From contig NC_085141.1 of the NCBI RefSeq assembly GCF_024139115.2, positions 175,348,994 to 175,412,993 on the forward strand: a stretch of DNA of 64,000 bases. The letters run 5' to 3'. Positions 56,157-64,000 of this stretch are shown here, one piece after another. The translations under genes were made by a program, and so were the position numbers. The notes beneath the pieces are model-generated. The model was not told where the DNA came from, did no database searches, and worked only from the letters and a program-made list of their open reading frames with translations. This DNA comes from Armigeres subalbatus. Its lineage: Eukaryota > Arthropoda > Insecta > Diptera > Culicidae. Position 1 is the stretch's first letter. Each line of letters starts with the position of its first letter.

Positions 56157-56370
56157 GGATTGATGGAAGAAGGAAGAGGAAATAAAGAAGAAGGAAGATG
56201 CAAGATGGAAAAAGGAAGAAGGAAGAACGAAAAAGAAAGAAGGAAGAAGGAAAAAGGACGAACGAAGAAGGAAGAAGGAGGAAAGAAGAAGATAGAAGGA
56301 ATGAGGAAGAAGGAAGAAAGAAGAAGGAACGAAGTAGGAAGAAGAAAGAAGGAAGAAGGAAGAGTCAGTA
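56157..56370 (+). repeat. Polypurine tract, (GGAAGAA)n-like
   Basis: About 210 bases that are nearly all A or G on plus, built of GGAAGAAGGAAGA-type units with rare C or T. It opens a 114-codon Lys/Glu-rich ORF and an 84-codon Ser/Phe-rich ORF on the other strand; both are composition effects. Confidence 0.9.
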
Positions 56371-56504
56371 GCAATGTAAGCAGTTAAGTGAAGTTTTCTT
56401 TCAAAATTATGATTTTGACAAACCGGTGTTTTTTAAGAGCCACCATTTTACTCTAGCGAAGCTTCTTGTTTGGACCATCCTAATACAAGAGAAAGTAATA
56501 AACT

Positions 56505-56668
56505 TTCAGAATAATAGTTCGGGCAACTAGTTACAAAAAGATTATTTTTTCGGTACATTTATTCAACGAGGCTTTCTGAGTTGGATAAATACCACGAGTG
56601 CTGAAAAAATCGAGCTTTGCAACGTGTTGCACACGCTATTTTGCAATGACGAAAATGGGCTTTAATAT
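56505..56668. mobile_element. Partial copy of the GAGTTGGATAAATAC MITE
   Basis: Shares AACTAGTTACAAAAAGATTA, GAGTTGGATAAATAC.ACGAGTG, CTGAAAAAATCGAG and TGCAATGACGAAAA.GGGCTTTAAT with 59190-59400. The outer arms are missing. Confidence 0.7.
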
Positions 56669-56937
56669 TAGACCTGTGCGCCGCCGCGCCACGCCGCCGT
56701 TGATTTTCTCACGCGGCCACCGCCGTCAAAATTAGTATCTTTTTTCACGCCGACGGATATTGAAGGAATAATTTCATACATTTTGTTAAAAGAGCATATT
56801 TGCTGGTAATTTCGAAATAAATTTCCGAATAATGACGGGTGGCCACTAAAAAACGGGAATTTCAATACCTCAATATTTTTCTATGAGAACATTAATGCTT
56901 TCAGAGAAATAATTCCTTATGTGAATGAACCCTTAGA
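56669..56937. mobile_element. One end of the hAT-like element of 5601-8225
   Basis: TAGACCTGTGCGCCGCCGCG, then GATTTTCTCACGC.GCCACCGCCG, corresponds to the inverted right end of the element at 8225. The right border AACCCTTAG is shared with 54642 and does not match the TIR, so this is a solo end or a rearranged copy. Confidence 0.65.
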
Positions 56938-57148
56938 ATATTCAGAAAATGTCGCCCACACACTTTTACTCCAACATGTTTTGTGGTGTAAAATATGCCG
57001 TCAGAACAGGAAGTACTGGGGTGCGCATTGTACAATTCCTTCAATTCGAACAAAGATTGTGGGAAAAGTACACGGTGAATGTGGTCTTGCTGTCTTTCTG
57101 AACATCATGGAGGAAACTGGAATTGAAAGAGTTGGTACTGCTTAATGA

Positions 57149-57873
57149 ATTTCGAAAGACCGCAGTCAATTACATTGTCTGCTCGAAATAACCTGAATGG
57201 CCTGAGAGACTTCGGTAAGAACTTCGTAAGGTACTTCCAAACGAATTCCTAAAGAAACTTCCTGAGGAATTGCTATTGCTGGAGGAATTTTTGGAAAAAC
57301 TTTTAGACGAAATCCTGGGAAAGCTGCTCAAAGAATTCTTGGGAAAGCTTCCCGAAGAATCCCTGGAGGAACTTTCAAACAAATTCCTGAAGAAACTTCC
57401 AAACAAATTAATGAAAAAACTTTTGGTGGAATTCCTAGAGGAACTTCCGGAGGAATTCCTGGAGGAACTTCCGGAGGAATTCCTGGAGGAACTTCCGGAG
57501 GAATTCCTGGAGGAACTTCCGGAGGAATTCCTGGAGGAACTTCCGGAGGAATTCCTGGAGGAACTTCCGGAGGAATTCCTGGAGGAACTTCCGGAGGAAT
57601 TGCTGGAGGAACTTCCGGAGGAATTCTTGGAGGAACTTCCGGAGGAATTCCTGGAGGAACTTCCGGAGGAATTGCTGGAGGAACTTCCGGAGGAATTCTT
57701 TGAGGAACTTCCGGAGGAATTCCTGGAGGAACTTCCGGAGGAATTCCTGGAGGAACTTTCAGAGGAATTCCTGGAGGAACTTCCGGAGGAATTCCTGGAG
57801 GAACTTCGTTCTTGCGAATAAATCATGTTGTTGCAGAGAATTATCAGATTCCACGTTATCATAATATGTACGT
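57149..57873 (+). repeat. Dispersed repeat family, copy 2, with 24-bp array
   Basis: Head GCAGTCAATTACATTGTCTG as in copy 1, then a longer 24-bp array, then GCGAATAAATCATGTTGTTG and ATAATATGTACGT, where a hAT-type element is inserted. It continues at 58631. Confidence 0.8.
57280..57806 (-). repeat. 24-bp minisatellite, long array
   Basis: About sixteen nearly identical units of GGAGGAATTCCTGG plus AGGAACTTCC (57425-57806), preceded by diverged units. Each intact unit has GAATTC. Opposite-strand frames give a 183-codon Leu/Glu/Pro repeat and a 238-codon Ser/Arg/Asn/Gly repeat. Both are by-products of a period divisible by three. Confidence 0.95.
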
Positions 57874-58622
57874 TAGGGTGGTTCAAAAAATCGATTTTGT
57901 TCCACAGCGCTCATCTCATTCTTTATTATGTTCTTAGTGTCCTCTGAAAATTTGAGCTTATTTGGATTAAAACTGATTTAGCACAAGCCATTTCAAGTTT
58001 GTATGCAAATTAGAATGGGAAAATTATTTTTTTCATTATACTGTTAATGATGCTTCCTCACTAATCGCAGCTTTAAAGAAAACCTACCTAGCTAAAAGGA
58101 ATACTCAAGAGCTTTCATTCAGTGAAAACCGCATCTTAATTAATCGTTCCAATATTTAGTATTCGAATTTGATCTATACCGTGGTTTTCTGGAGCTATTT
58201 GCATAACTCCTCAACAGGCAACATTGCTGCTCGTGGCGCGAAAGATAGCACACACAAATTCAGGCTACTATGTTGCACTGCACATTTCAGTGATGCCCTC
58301 AAAGAAGTTTAACGATCATGACTAAAGATTCGCAACCTGTAGTAAATTCGATTACTAATTATTGGGGCGATTAATCAACATGCGGTTTTCGTTGGGTGGA
58401 AGTATTCCTTTTAGCTATGTAGGTTTCCTTTTAACCTGCACTTTATGGGGAAGCATCATTTACAGTATACTAGAAACATAAAGTTCTCCATACTAATTTG
58501 CATGCAAACTTGAAATGGCTTGAGATAAATTAGTTTTAATCCAAATGAGCTCAAATTTGAAAGAACATGATAAAGAATCAGATGAGCGCTGTGGAGCCAA
58601 ATCGATTTCTTGAACCACCCTA
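57874..58622. mobile_element. hAT-type non-autonomous element, 749 bp
   Basis: Ends TAGGGTGGTTCAAAAAATCG and CGATTTCTTGAACCACCCTA, flanked by ATGTACGT at 57866-57873 and 58623-58630 (8-bp duplication). Inverted similarity extends about 300 bp inward (CCACAGCGCTCATCT, CATTTCAAGTTTG.ATGCAAA, TAGCTAAAAGGAATAC), making a large imperfect palindrome. The paralogue at 50809-50820 shows the empty site. There is no transposase. Confidence 0.9.
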
Positions 58623-58878
58623 ATGTACGTTGCATAGCTCTACACGCCATGAAGCGTTAAATGAACTTGCATTTGGAAAAACAAATGATATCATGTCCAT
58701 CAAACTATTCCATTTATTGCACAACGCAGAGAATACACTATTTCAACACTTACTCAAGCTAATTCAACAAAACGTTGTCATGTAACGACTGTGCTTATGC
58801 TGGTTTTTCATTATAGCACCCAAATAAGTGCTATAATGAAATTTATGCAACCCATTTGAGTTGCATAATGGTCATTAA

Positions 58879-59094
58879 GGTCACTCCTGACGGAATCCAA
58901 GTTTAAAAATGCTCGCGTTTTCGGGTGCACACCAGACACCAGAGGCGGCGCACTGTCATTTTTGTTGATTTAGCTTTGCTGCGTCGCAGCATGCGTGAAA
59001 TAATAAAAATGACAGTTGTGCGTTGCTTCCGTATCGAGTGGTGTGCCCCCGAAAACGCGAGCACTTTTAAACTTGGATTCCGTCAGGAGTGACC
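58879..59094. mobile_element. Palindromic TTAA-type MITE (piggyBac-like), 216 bp
   Basis: Ends GGTCACTCCTGACGGAATCC and its complement, with TTAA on both sides (58875-58878, 59095-59098). The paralogous copy at 59740-59765 reads GTTCATTAAAGCACCC without the insert. Arms run nearly to the centre (CGCATGCTGCGACGCA). TTAA duplication is the piggyBac mark. The 62-codon ORF overlapping it is spurious. Confidence 0.9.
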
Positions 59095-59137
59095 TTAAAG
59101 CACCTGTTTCGTTGGTATGGAAAAGTAGGCCGCTTTA

Positions 59138-59372
59138 TCACTCAAGGACGAACTATAAACCATTTATTATGATCAGGAATTGCAATAGTAGTTTGTGCAA
59201 CTAGTTGCAAAAAGATGATTTTTTCAGCACGAGTTGTACATTTATCAAACGAGGCTTGCCGAGTTGGATAAATACTACGAGTGCTGAAAAAATCGAGTTT
59301 TGCAACGAGTTGCACAAACTACTATTGCAATTCCTGATCATAATAAATGGTTTATAGTTCGTCCTTGAGTGA
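59138..59372. mobile_element. Inverted-repeat element, GAGTTGGATAAATAC family
   Basis: CACTCAAGGACGAACTATAA at 59139 is mirrored at 59372, with about 75-100 bp arms (CCATTTATTATGATCAGGAA, GTTTGTGCAACTAGTTGCA). The centre GCTTGCCGAGTTGGATAAAT also occurs at 56570. The outer arm also matches the non-inverted copy at 59805-59845, so part of the inversion may be host repeat. Confidence 0.75.
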
Positions 59373-59400
59373 TATGCAATGACGAAAAAGGGCTTTAATG

Positions 59401-59869
59401 TGATAAATCTGTTCCAAAATGGTACAATTGTAATTACTTCACATGATCAATGTTGCCAAAATGTCATGCTGCTGCAGAAAACAAACAAATCCAATGTTAT
59501 CGTGCCACATTGTATGCTCGACAGACCATAAAGCGATAGATAAACCTGCTTTTAGAGAATTCGATGTCATGTCCATTAAATTATTTCATTAATTACGTGA
59601 CACGGAGAATACACTGTTTGAACACTCACCCAAGTTAATTGAGCTAAATCTGGTCATAGGATTATTGTTCTTATGCTGGTTTTTCATTAAAGCACCCAAA
59701 TGAGTGCTATAATGGACATTATGCAACCCATTTGAGTTGCATAATGTTCATTAAAGCACCCATTTAATCGGTATGGAAAAGTTGGTCATTCTATCACTCA
59801 AACGCCAACTGTAAACCAGGTATTATGATCAGGAATTGCAAAAAAATATATTTAAGCTCTTTTAGTGAA
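59401..59869 (+). repeat. Dispersed repeat family, copy 3
   Basis: A more diverged copy: ATGTCATGCTGCTGCAGAAA, TGTTATCGTGCCACATTGTA, CATAAAGCGATAGATAAAC, GAATACACTGTTTGAACACT and GCACCCAAATGAGTGCTATA. It lacks the 24-bp array, the hAT-type insert and the TTAA MITE, so it gives an empty site for the last. Confidence 0.7.
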
Positions 59870-60285
59870 ATGACAGGTGAATGTCATAAGACGAGTTTAG
59901 TACTATTTAGTACTATAGTATTATACAGTTGAGGTCGAGGAGGATATTTGTGAAGATAATAAAACATGGTGGAATTAAATCTGGGGGTTAAACCCAAAGG
60001 GGTGTAAGTGACAAAAACTTAATTTGGGAAAAATGGGTGCTAAATTTTCAATATTTTTTTGTTTCATAAAAATCTTATAGAAGTTTAAAAAATACTAATT
60101 ATTGTGAATTTCACATTTTTCATAAACAACGTACAAACTATGGCAATTTATTGCCGCAAAGCTCTGAAACCCTAATTTTTTTTCGCTGTAATCAACTCAA
60201 ATTTGACCGAAATTTCACTTACACTCTTCTGCTTCTAACTATTCCAATGGAATAGTACTAAACTCGTCTCATGACAAGTGAAGAA
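59870..60285. mobile_element. Diverged AGACGAGTTT foldback with inner inverted repeat
   Basis: CATAAGACGAGTTTAGTACT at 59889 is mirrored by AGTACTAAACTCGTCTCATG near 60255. Inside, GGGGTGTAAGTGACAAAAA (about 60000) is mirrored by TTTCACTTACACTCTTC (about 60215), which looks like a second inverted-repeat element nested in the loop. Confidence 0.55.
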
Positions 60286-60599
60286 ATTTTCTCCAAATTA
60301 CAAAACACAACCGCAAGGAATTCATGACGCCTGGTGAAAAACACACATTTTCATTCTCTTATAATAGTTCATACAGAAAAGCCGCATAGAACTGTCGATA
60401 ACTGCAGTTGTTTCGCAACGATGGCCACAGCAATCTAAGATCAGCGTCAGTAACCATATCCAGAACTTAATAAATCAATTAATTTACACTTTACGTAATA
60501 CGTCCACCTGAGGGCCGTGCCTGAGATGCAACCTCGTACTTTTTTTGAATAGTTTCTATTTATGAGATCTAAGACCGCATTCCTCTTCGATTGTAACGT

Positions 60600-60774
60600 C
60601 GATGGTAACTTCCGAGCCAATCGGATAATGCTAAGTACCAAAAAATGCCATTTTTGTAGACATACACACACATACAGACATCATCTTTATTCGCTGAGCT
60701 AAGTTGATTGGTATATAACACTATGGGTCTCCGATACTTCTATTAGAAGTTCGGTTCTGGAGTGGCCATATAGC
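60600..60774 (+). repeat. Repeat with (ACAY)n, relative of the nest's host repeat
   Basis: TGTAGACATACACACACATA then CAGACATCATC...AACACTATGGGTCTCC matches the two flanks of the R1-type LINE (29086-29152 and 44229-44260) without the insertion. Confidence 0.75.
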
Positions 60775-60990
60775 CTTTTCGTATACATCCGATTCTTTTT
60801 TTACACGGGAGATGCGTTCCGTGTAAAAAAAGTTTTCAGTTCAAAATTCGAAAATCCGTGTGAAAAAACGAATCATGCAAAATTGAGCAACTTTGCAAAA
60901 ATTTTGTATGGGACTTTTTTTACACGGCCGTGTAACAAAAATCCGTATAAAAACAGAATCGGGTGTACTTTGTATACGAAAATGACAAAA
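60775..60990. mobile_element. Short inverted-repeat element
   Basis: TTTTCGTATACATCCGATTC at 60776 is mirrored by GAATCGGGTGTACTTTGTAT...CGAAAATG near 60985. Inner words TTTTTTTACACGG and CCGTGTAAAAAAA repeat twice in inverted order. There is no ORF. Confidence 0.65.
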
Positions 60991-63128
60991 CTGTCATTCT
61001 GTTATTTTGCTTGCTATGGAATTTTCTTCATTCCCTAATTATTTAGGTATCAACACAACCACATTTTTTTACGAGTAACTGTTACATTTCTTGCGGTTCA
61101 ATTGAAAACTATATTGATGAACAGATTTCCAACATATTTTTTGACTGCACAGCTAGGATACCAAGTTGTATCAGACTTCCAAATTAATGAGATAATATTT
61201 AAACATAAAAAACCTTTGACCAAACATGACTTCAGCCATCACTGTAATGACTGACAATGATAGCTACTTACGTTTGTTCCAGCAAAAATGACATCTCAAT
61301 ATCTGCATGACACAAAGTGCCGCACTTTATTATTCTGGCACCTTCAAGTGACACCACTCCAGTCAATTCGTTTACAAATCACGGACGACCGAACTACCCG
61401 CAATCCAATCTCAGCGCCGCGCCGTGCCACCGCACAGCTGCCCACGACCACTCTCCTCGCTTCCGACCCGCCGTCATCGTTGCCTTCTGCTAACAAGCGC
61501 ATGTGACAGTGATGCTGTGCTCAATTTCTGGTCCATTTCCCCATTTGTAAGCTGAACTGATATCCACCTTCTGCGCCACTTGATGATAGCATCTGACAGC
61601 GCGGAATTGCCCCCTGCCTCGGTTTGCTGCAGCGAGACACTATTGCTTTGTGACTGCACCGTCATCGCATCGCCGCAGGAATCAGCGCTGGCTTGTGGGC
61701 CCCCGTTGACGCGTCTTCGCACGGGCGTGCGCGTCCCGCTCCGGAACGGAACCACCCGCGGGGAGCCAGTGAAAGAAAACAACATGTTAGTTGAAATTGA
61801 GCTGAGTGCAGTTTTTGGCACAACATCCGTCGGTTAAATTGTACTTAGTTCGGGTTGGGGACAAATAGCAGCAGCGTGAGCATGGGCGATGTCACGACGT
61901 CTACAGATGTCAGCTTGTTTCGTTGTTGTTGGATTTTTTTTGCGCTTTCTGCAGATATGTAAGTCGTTGGCTCGATTGGTGCAATGTGGAATCTGTGCCC
62001 GTTTGTTAAATGAATAAATATCTGCTGCAAGAGGGAATGTAACGCTGAAGTGAAATATTTTAGTGTACATCAACCGATTTTTATGTGGATTATAGGAACC
62101 GTATTGTTCGTCTCTCAAGATGTCATTTGATTTTGGTGATCTTTACGTATTTTTTGTGACATGGTCAGTGAATAAAAACGAATTGTGAACTAAGGCATGT
62201 TTTTTTTTCGTTAAATCTTCAGAAGGAAGTTAGGCAGCGCCGAAGACTATGATTAATAAAACATGCCAGAGTTCTATATTTACATAAATTTTATTATCTT
62301 ATTGGGGCGTTTATCTGGTGTTATGTATCCTGGACTGGAGCTTTCTTTTTATTGCTCATTTTCACCTTTTGAGAGGGTTGTCAACTGCCTTTTAGGATTT
62401 TTTTTATTATTTTCTCAATAGCATTCTTTCCCAGTTTTGCGTAACAGTTTCCGATAGAGCTTTTTAGTGGACATAAATTGGATAGTACTAACTTGCTTTC
62501 AATACGCGAAATTAATAAGTTATTGATTTGAAATAATTTCCGTGCACCAAAAATCATGAAATTTCGGATCTAGGCTCAGTTTTTATGAAAGATCTAAGAT
62601 ATGTAATAATCTCAATACCCATGAGAAACGTAAATGACTTTTCCCGGTAAACAATTTGATTCGCTCAATCGATTCTTTAATTTATTCAAGGTAAACTTTT
62701 CAGAAAAACCAGATATCGGTAGGACTTAATATGCCCTTCTTTCTTCACAGGATGTTGAGAGGTCTTAATATCACAGTCACAAAAGTGACAGATATCAGTT
62801 TGACTTCTGTTTATCTTTTTCAAATGATATCTGGCCGAACAATGACCTGTGAGCAGACCAATAACTTTTTTTCAGATTTAGCAATTCATTTGAAATTTTC
62901 TTGTTTAGAGTGATGAACTGTTTAGATTGTCTTAGGGCCTTTGTAGCGATCCTACTCGACTGTATCGTCTCATCCTCCCATTTATTAATCTCCATTTGTA
63001 TAACACATTTAGAAAAAATCTGCCTTACATGCTCTCCATTCTGAACCAAAATCAGGCCAATTCTTCAGACTGGTACATACGTCCACAACTTTTTCAGTTT
63101 TTGTTTTCAATTTATAAAGTAGTTAGAT
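60991..63128. other. Mostly unrecognised; GC-rich patch at 61.4-61.9 kb
   Basis: No transposon protein. The GC-richer patch is listed separately. The rest is AT-rich with ORFs of 60-94 codons and no domains. Confidence 0.4.
61474..61821 (-). other. Weak candidate coding patch in GC-rich sequence
   Basis: A 115-codon minus frame with balanced composition (QSQSNSVSLQQTEAGGNSAL, KWRRRWISVQLTNGEMDQ) in DNA rich in CpG and not repeated in the window. An 85-codon plus frame overlaps it. I see no domain, no strong splice sites and no clear promoter. It could be a 5' exon, a CpG-rich promoter or nothing. Confidence 0.2.
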
Positions 63129-63137
63129 GCGTAAAAA

Positions 63138-63353
63138 ATGGTTCTCGACAACGATCTGACGGGCACAAGAAGACGAGGTGCGCAGCGGCCAAGGTGGATC
63201 GATCAGGTGGAAGATGACTTGTGGACCCTCCGTAGACTGCGTGGTTGGCGACGTGTAGCCATGGACCGAGCCGAATGGAGAAGACTCTTATATACAGCAC
63301 AGGCCACTTCGGCCTTAGTCTGAATAAATAAATAAATAAATAAATAAATAAAG
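63138..63353 (+). mobile_element. RTE family 2, short 5'-truncated copy with (AATA)n tail
   Basis: Encodes MVLDNDLTGTRRRGAQRPRW, then IDQVEDDLWTLRRLRGWRRV and ends ATSALV, matching the C-terminus at 50974-51276. The tail is about seven AATA units. It is flanked by GCGTAAAA (63129 and 63354), a target duplication. It defines the true 3' end of this LINE family. Confidence 0.9.
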
Positions 63354-63590
63354 CGTAAAAATATGGGTTCTTTGGGAAAGTTGACGTTAAATAATTCATA
63401 GAATCGACTGAGACAATAAAACGAAACACATTTTTTGACGTAAAATGTGAATTCTTCAATTCTAAAGTGACGAAATTAAATTGGATAGTAACAATAGGCA
63501 TGGAAGCCTATTGCAGGCATTAGTTCATTTGGAAAAATTTGATAACCTAACTACTATATACACTAATATTTACAATAAAAATTTGATAAC
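63354..63590. other. Short spacer before the Jockey-type LINE
   Basis: AAAATTTGATAACCTA occurs twice (about 63533 and 63579), 46 bp apart, just 3' of the LINE ORF. It may be the LINE 3' UTR. Confidence 0.45.
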
Positions 63591-64000
63591 CTAGATTGGA
63601 ACTAGCGCCCTTATTGGAGCCTGAACCGAATGCAAGCAACGGACCATAAACTTTTCTTTACACTCACCAAAGCGTTCATGTAAGGGTTTTATCCCGACCA
63701 GACGGTGGACCTCGGATGTTCTTGTCCTGGGAGGGGTGTTGAGGATCATCCTCAGGAATTTGTTTTGGACCCGTTGAAGTTTGAGGTTGTGGGTTTTAGC
63801 GCAGCTCTCCCAGACCAGCATGCCGTATTCGATCACAGGGAGGATGATTTGCTTGTAGACAGCAAGCTTATTTTTCAAGAATAATGACGACCGACGGTTG
63901 ATCAAAGGGTACTGTAGTTTCAACAAAACGTTACACTTCGTCACCGTCTTGTCAACCTGTTGGCGGAAAATAAGCTTGCTGTCGAGGGTCAAGCCACGGT
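63591..64000 (-). pseudogene. Jockey-clade LINE ORF2, C-terminal part, cut by window end
   Basis: The minus frame reads MTLDSKLIFRQQVDKTVTKC, then LYPLINRRSSL-like sequence, AVYKQIILPVIEYGMLVWES and LQRVQNKFLRMILNTPPRTR, ending RALVPI and a stop. This is the region after RT in Jockey-type LINEs; the closest type that I know in Aedes is Juan-A, an identification I hold only tentatively. The frame is intact as far as it is visible and continues beyond base 64000, so whether the element is complete cannot be judged here. Confidence 0.8.

Larger units (their letters stand above)
58631..59400 (+). repeat. Dispersed repeat family, copy 2 continued
   Basis: Continues from TGCATAGCTCTACACGCCAT, with CATCAAACTATTCCATTTAT, TTTTTCATTATAGCACCCAA and GTGCTATAATG. 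A TTAA-type MITE (58879-59094) and an inverted-repeat element (59138-59372) interrupt it. GCACCCAAATAAGTGCTATA and GCAACCCATTTGAGTTGCAT are small perfect stems. Confidence 0.7.

Noticed and set aside
56043..56387. Lys/Glu-rich 114-codon ORF
   Set aside because: Pure product of the polypurine tract.
57270..57886. Long Leu/Glu/Pro-rich (plus) and Ser/Arg-rich (minus) ORFs as repeat proteins
   Set aside because: They come from a 24-bp tandem repeat whose period is divisible by three, so all frames without a stop in the unit stay open on both strands. No start context or domain supports a gene.
60447..60671. 74-codon minus ORF
   Set aside because: It overlaps the (ACAY)n-containing dispersed repeat and is not conserved in the 29 and 44 kb relatives.

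Overview
The window looks like mosquito DNA, most likely Aedes (aegypti-like). It is AT-rich and eukaryotic. It carries two copies of a tRNA-derived SINE that matches Feilai, RTE-, R1-, CR1- and Jockey-type LINE fragments, a Ty3/gypsy LTR retrotransposon, and many short inverted-repeat elements. I find no convincing host protein-coding gene, no rRNA, no functional tRNA gene and no CRISPR array. At best there are three weak candidate host exons (near 26.4, 45.5 and 61.6 kb). Almost every long ORF belongs to a decayed transposable element or to a tandem repeat that happens to be open.

Layout. 0-10.4 kb: short inverted-repeat elements and a degenerate satellite. The satellite is split by a 2.6 kb hAT-like element (5601-8225) that carries about 1.8 kb of a 24-bp minisatellite. 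A 398 bp hAT-type MITE follows (9837-10234). 10.4-13.5 kb: two adjacent tandem arrays (about 130 bp and about 143 bp periods); the second is interrupted by a Feilai SINE. 15.7-24.7 kb: three RTE-clade LINE copies, two on minus and one on plus. The plus copy is interrupted by an ORF1-only LINE (20931-22141), and a near-perfect foldback element (24028-24312) sits in its 3' flank. 27.6 kb: an 18-bp minisatellite.

29.1-44.3 kb is a five-level nest. An older repeat with an (ACAY)n tract holds an internally deleted R1-clade LINE (29153-44228). Inside its ORF1 lies a Ty3/gypsy element (30579-43424; 4-bp duplication ACTT, Lys-tRNA primer site). Inside the right-hand LTR is a terminal-inverted-repeat DNA element (40069-42394; 5-bp duplication TGTTG). 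Inside that is a Feilai SINE (40752-41036, 14-bp duplication).

44.8-64 kb: a short Helitron-like element, a reversed copy of the 143-bp repeat family, and a second RTE-type LINE (50962-55.7 kb, minus). That LINE is broken by a CR1-like fragment and by a small insert flanked by exact 90-bp direct repeats. Next come a 220 bp polypurine tract and a repeat family present three times (50.1, 57.1 and 59.4 kb). Within that family sit a 749 bp hAT-type element and a 216 bp TTAA-type MITE, both supported by empty sites in paralogous copies. The window ends in a Jockey-clade ORF2.

The genes do not form a pathway. The LINE and LTR proteins (endonuclease, reverse transcriptase, Gag, protease, integrase) are the machinery of separate, mostly dead elements. 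The many MITEs and SINEs depend on proteins made elsewhere. Family names come from recognising motifs; no database search was possible.
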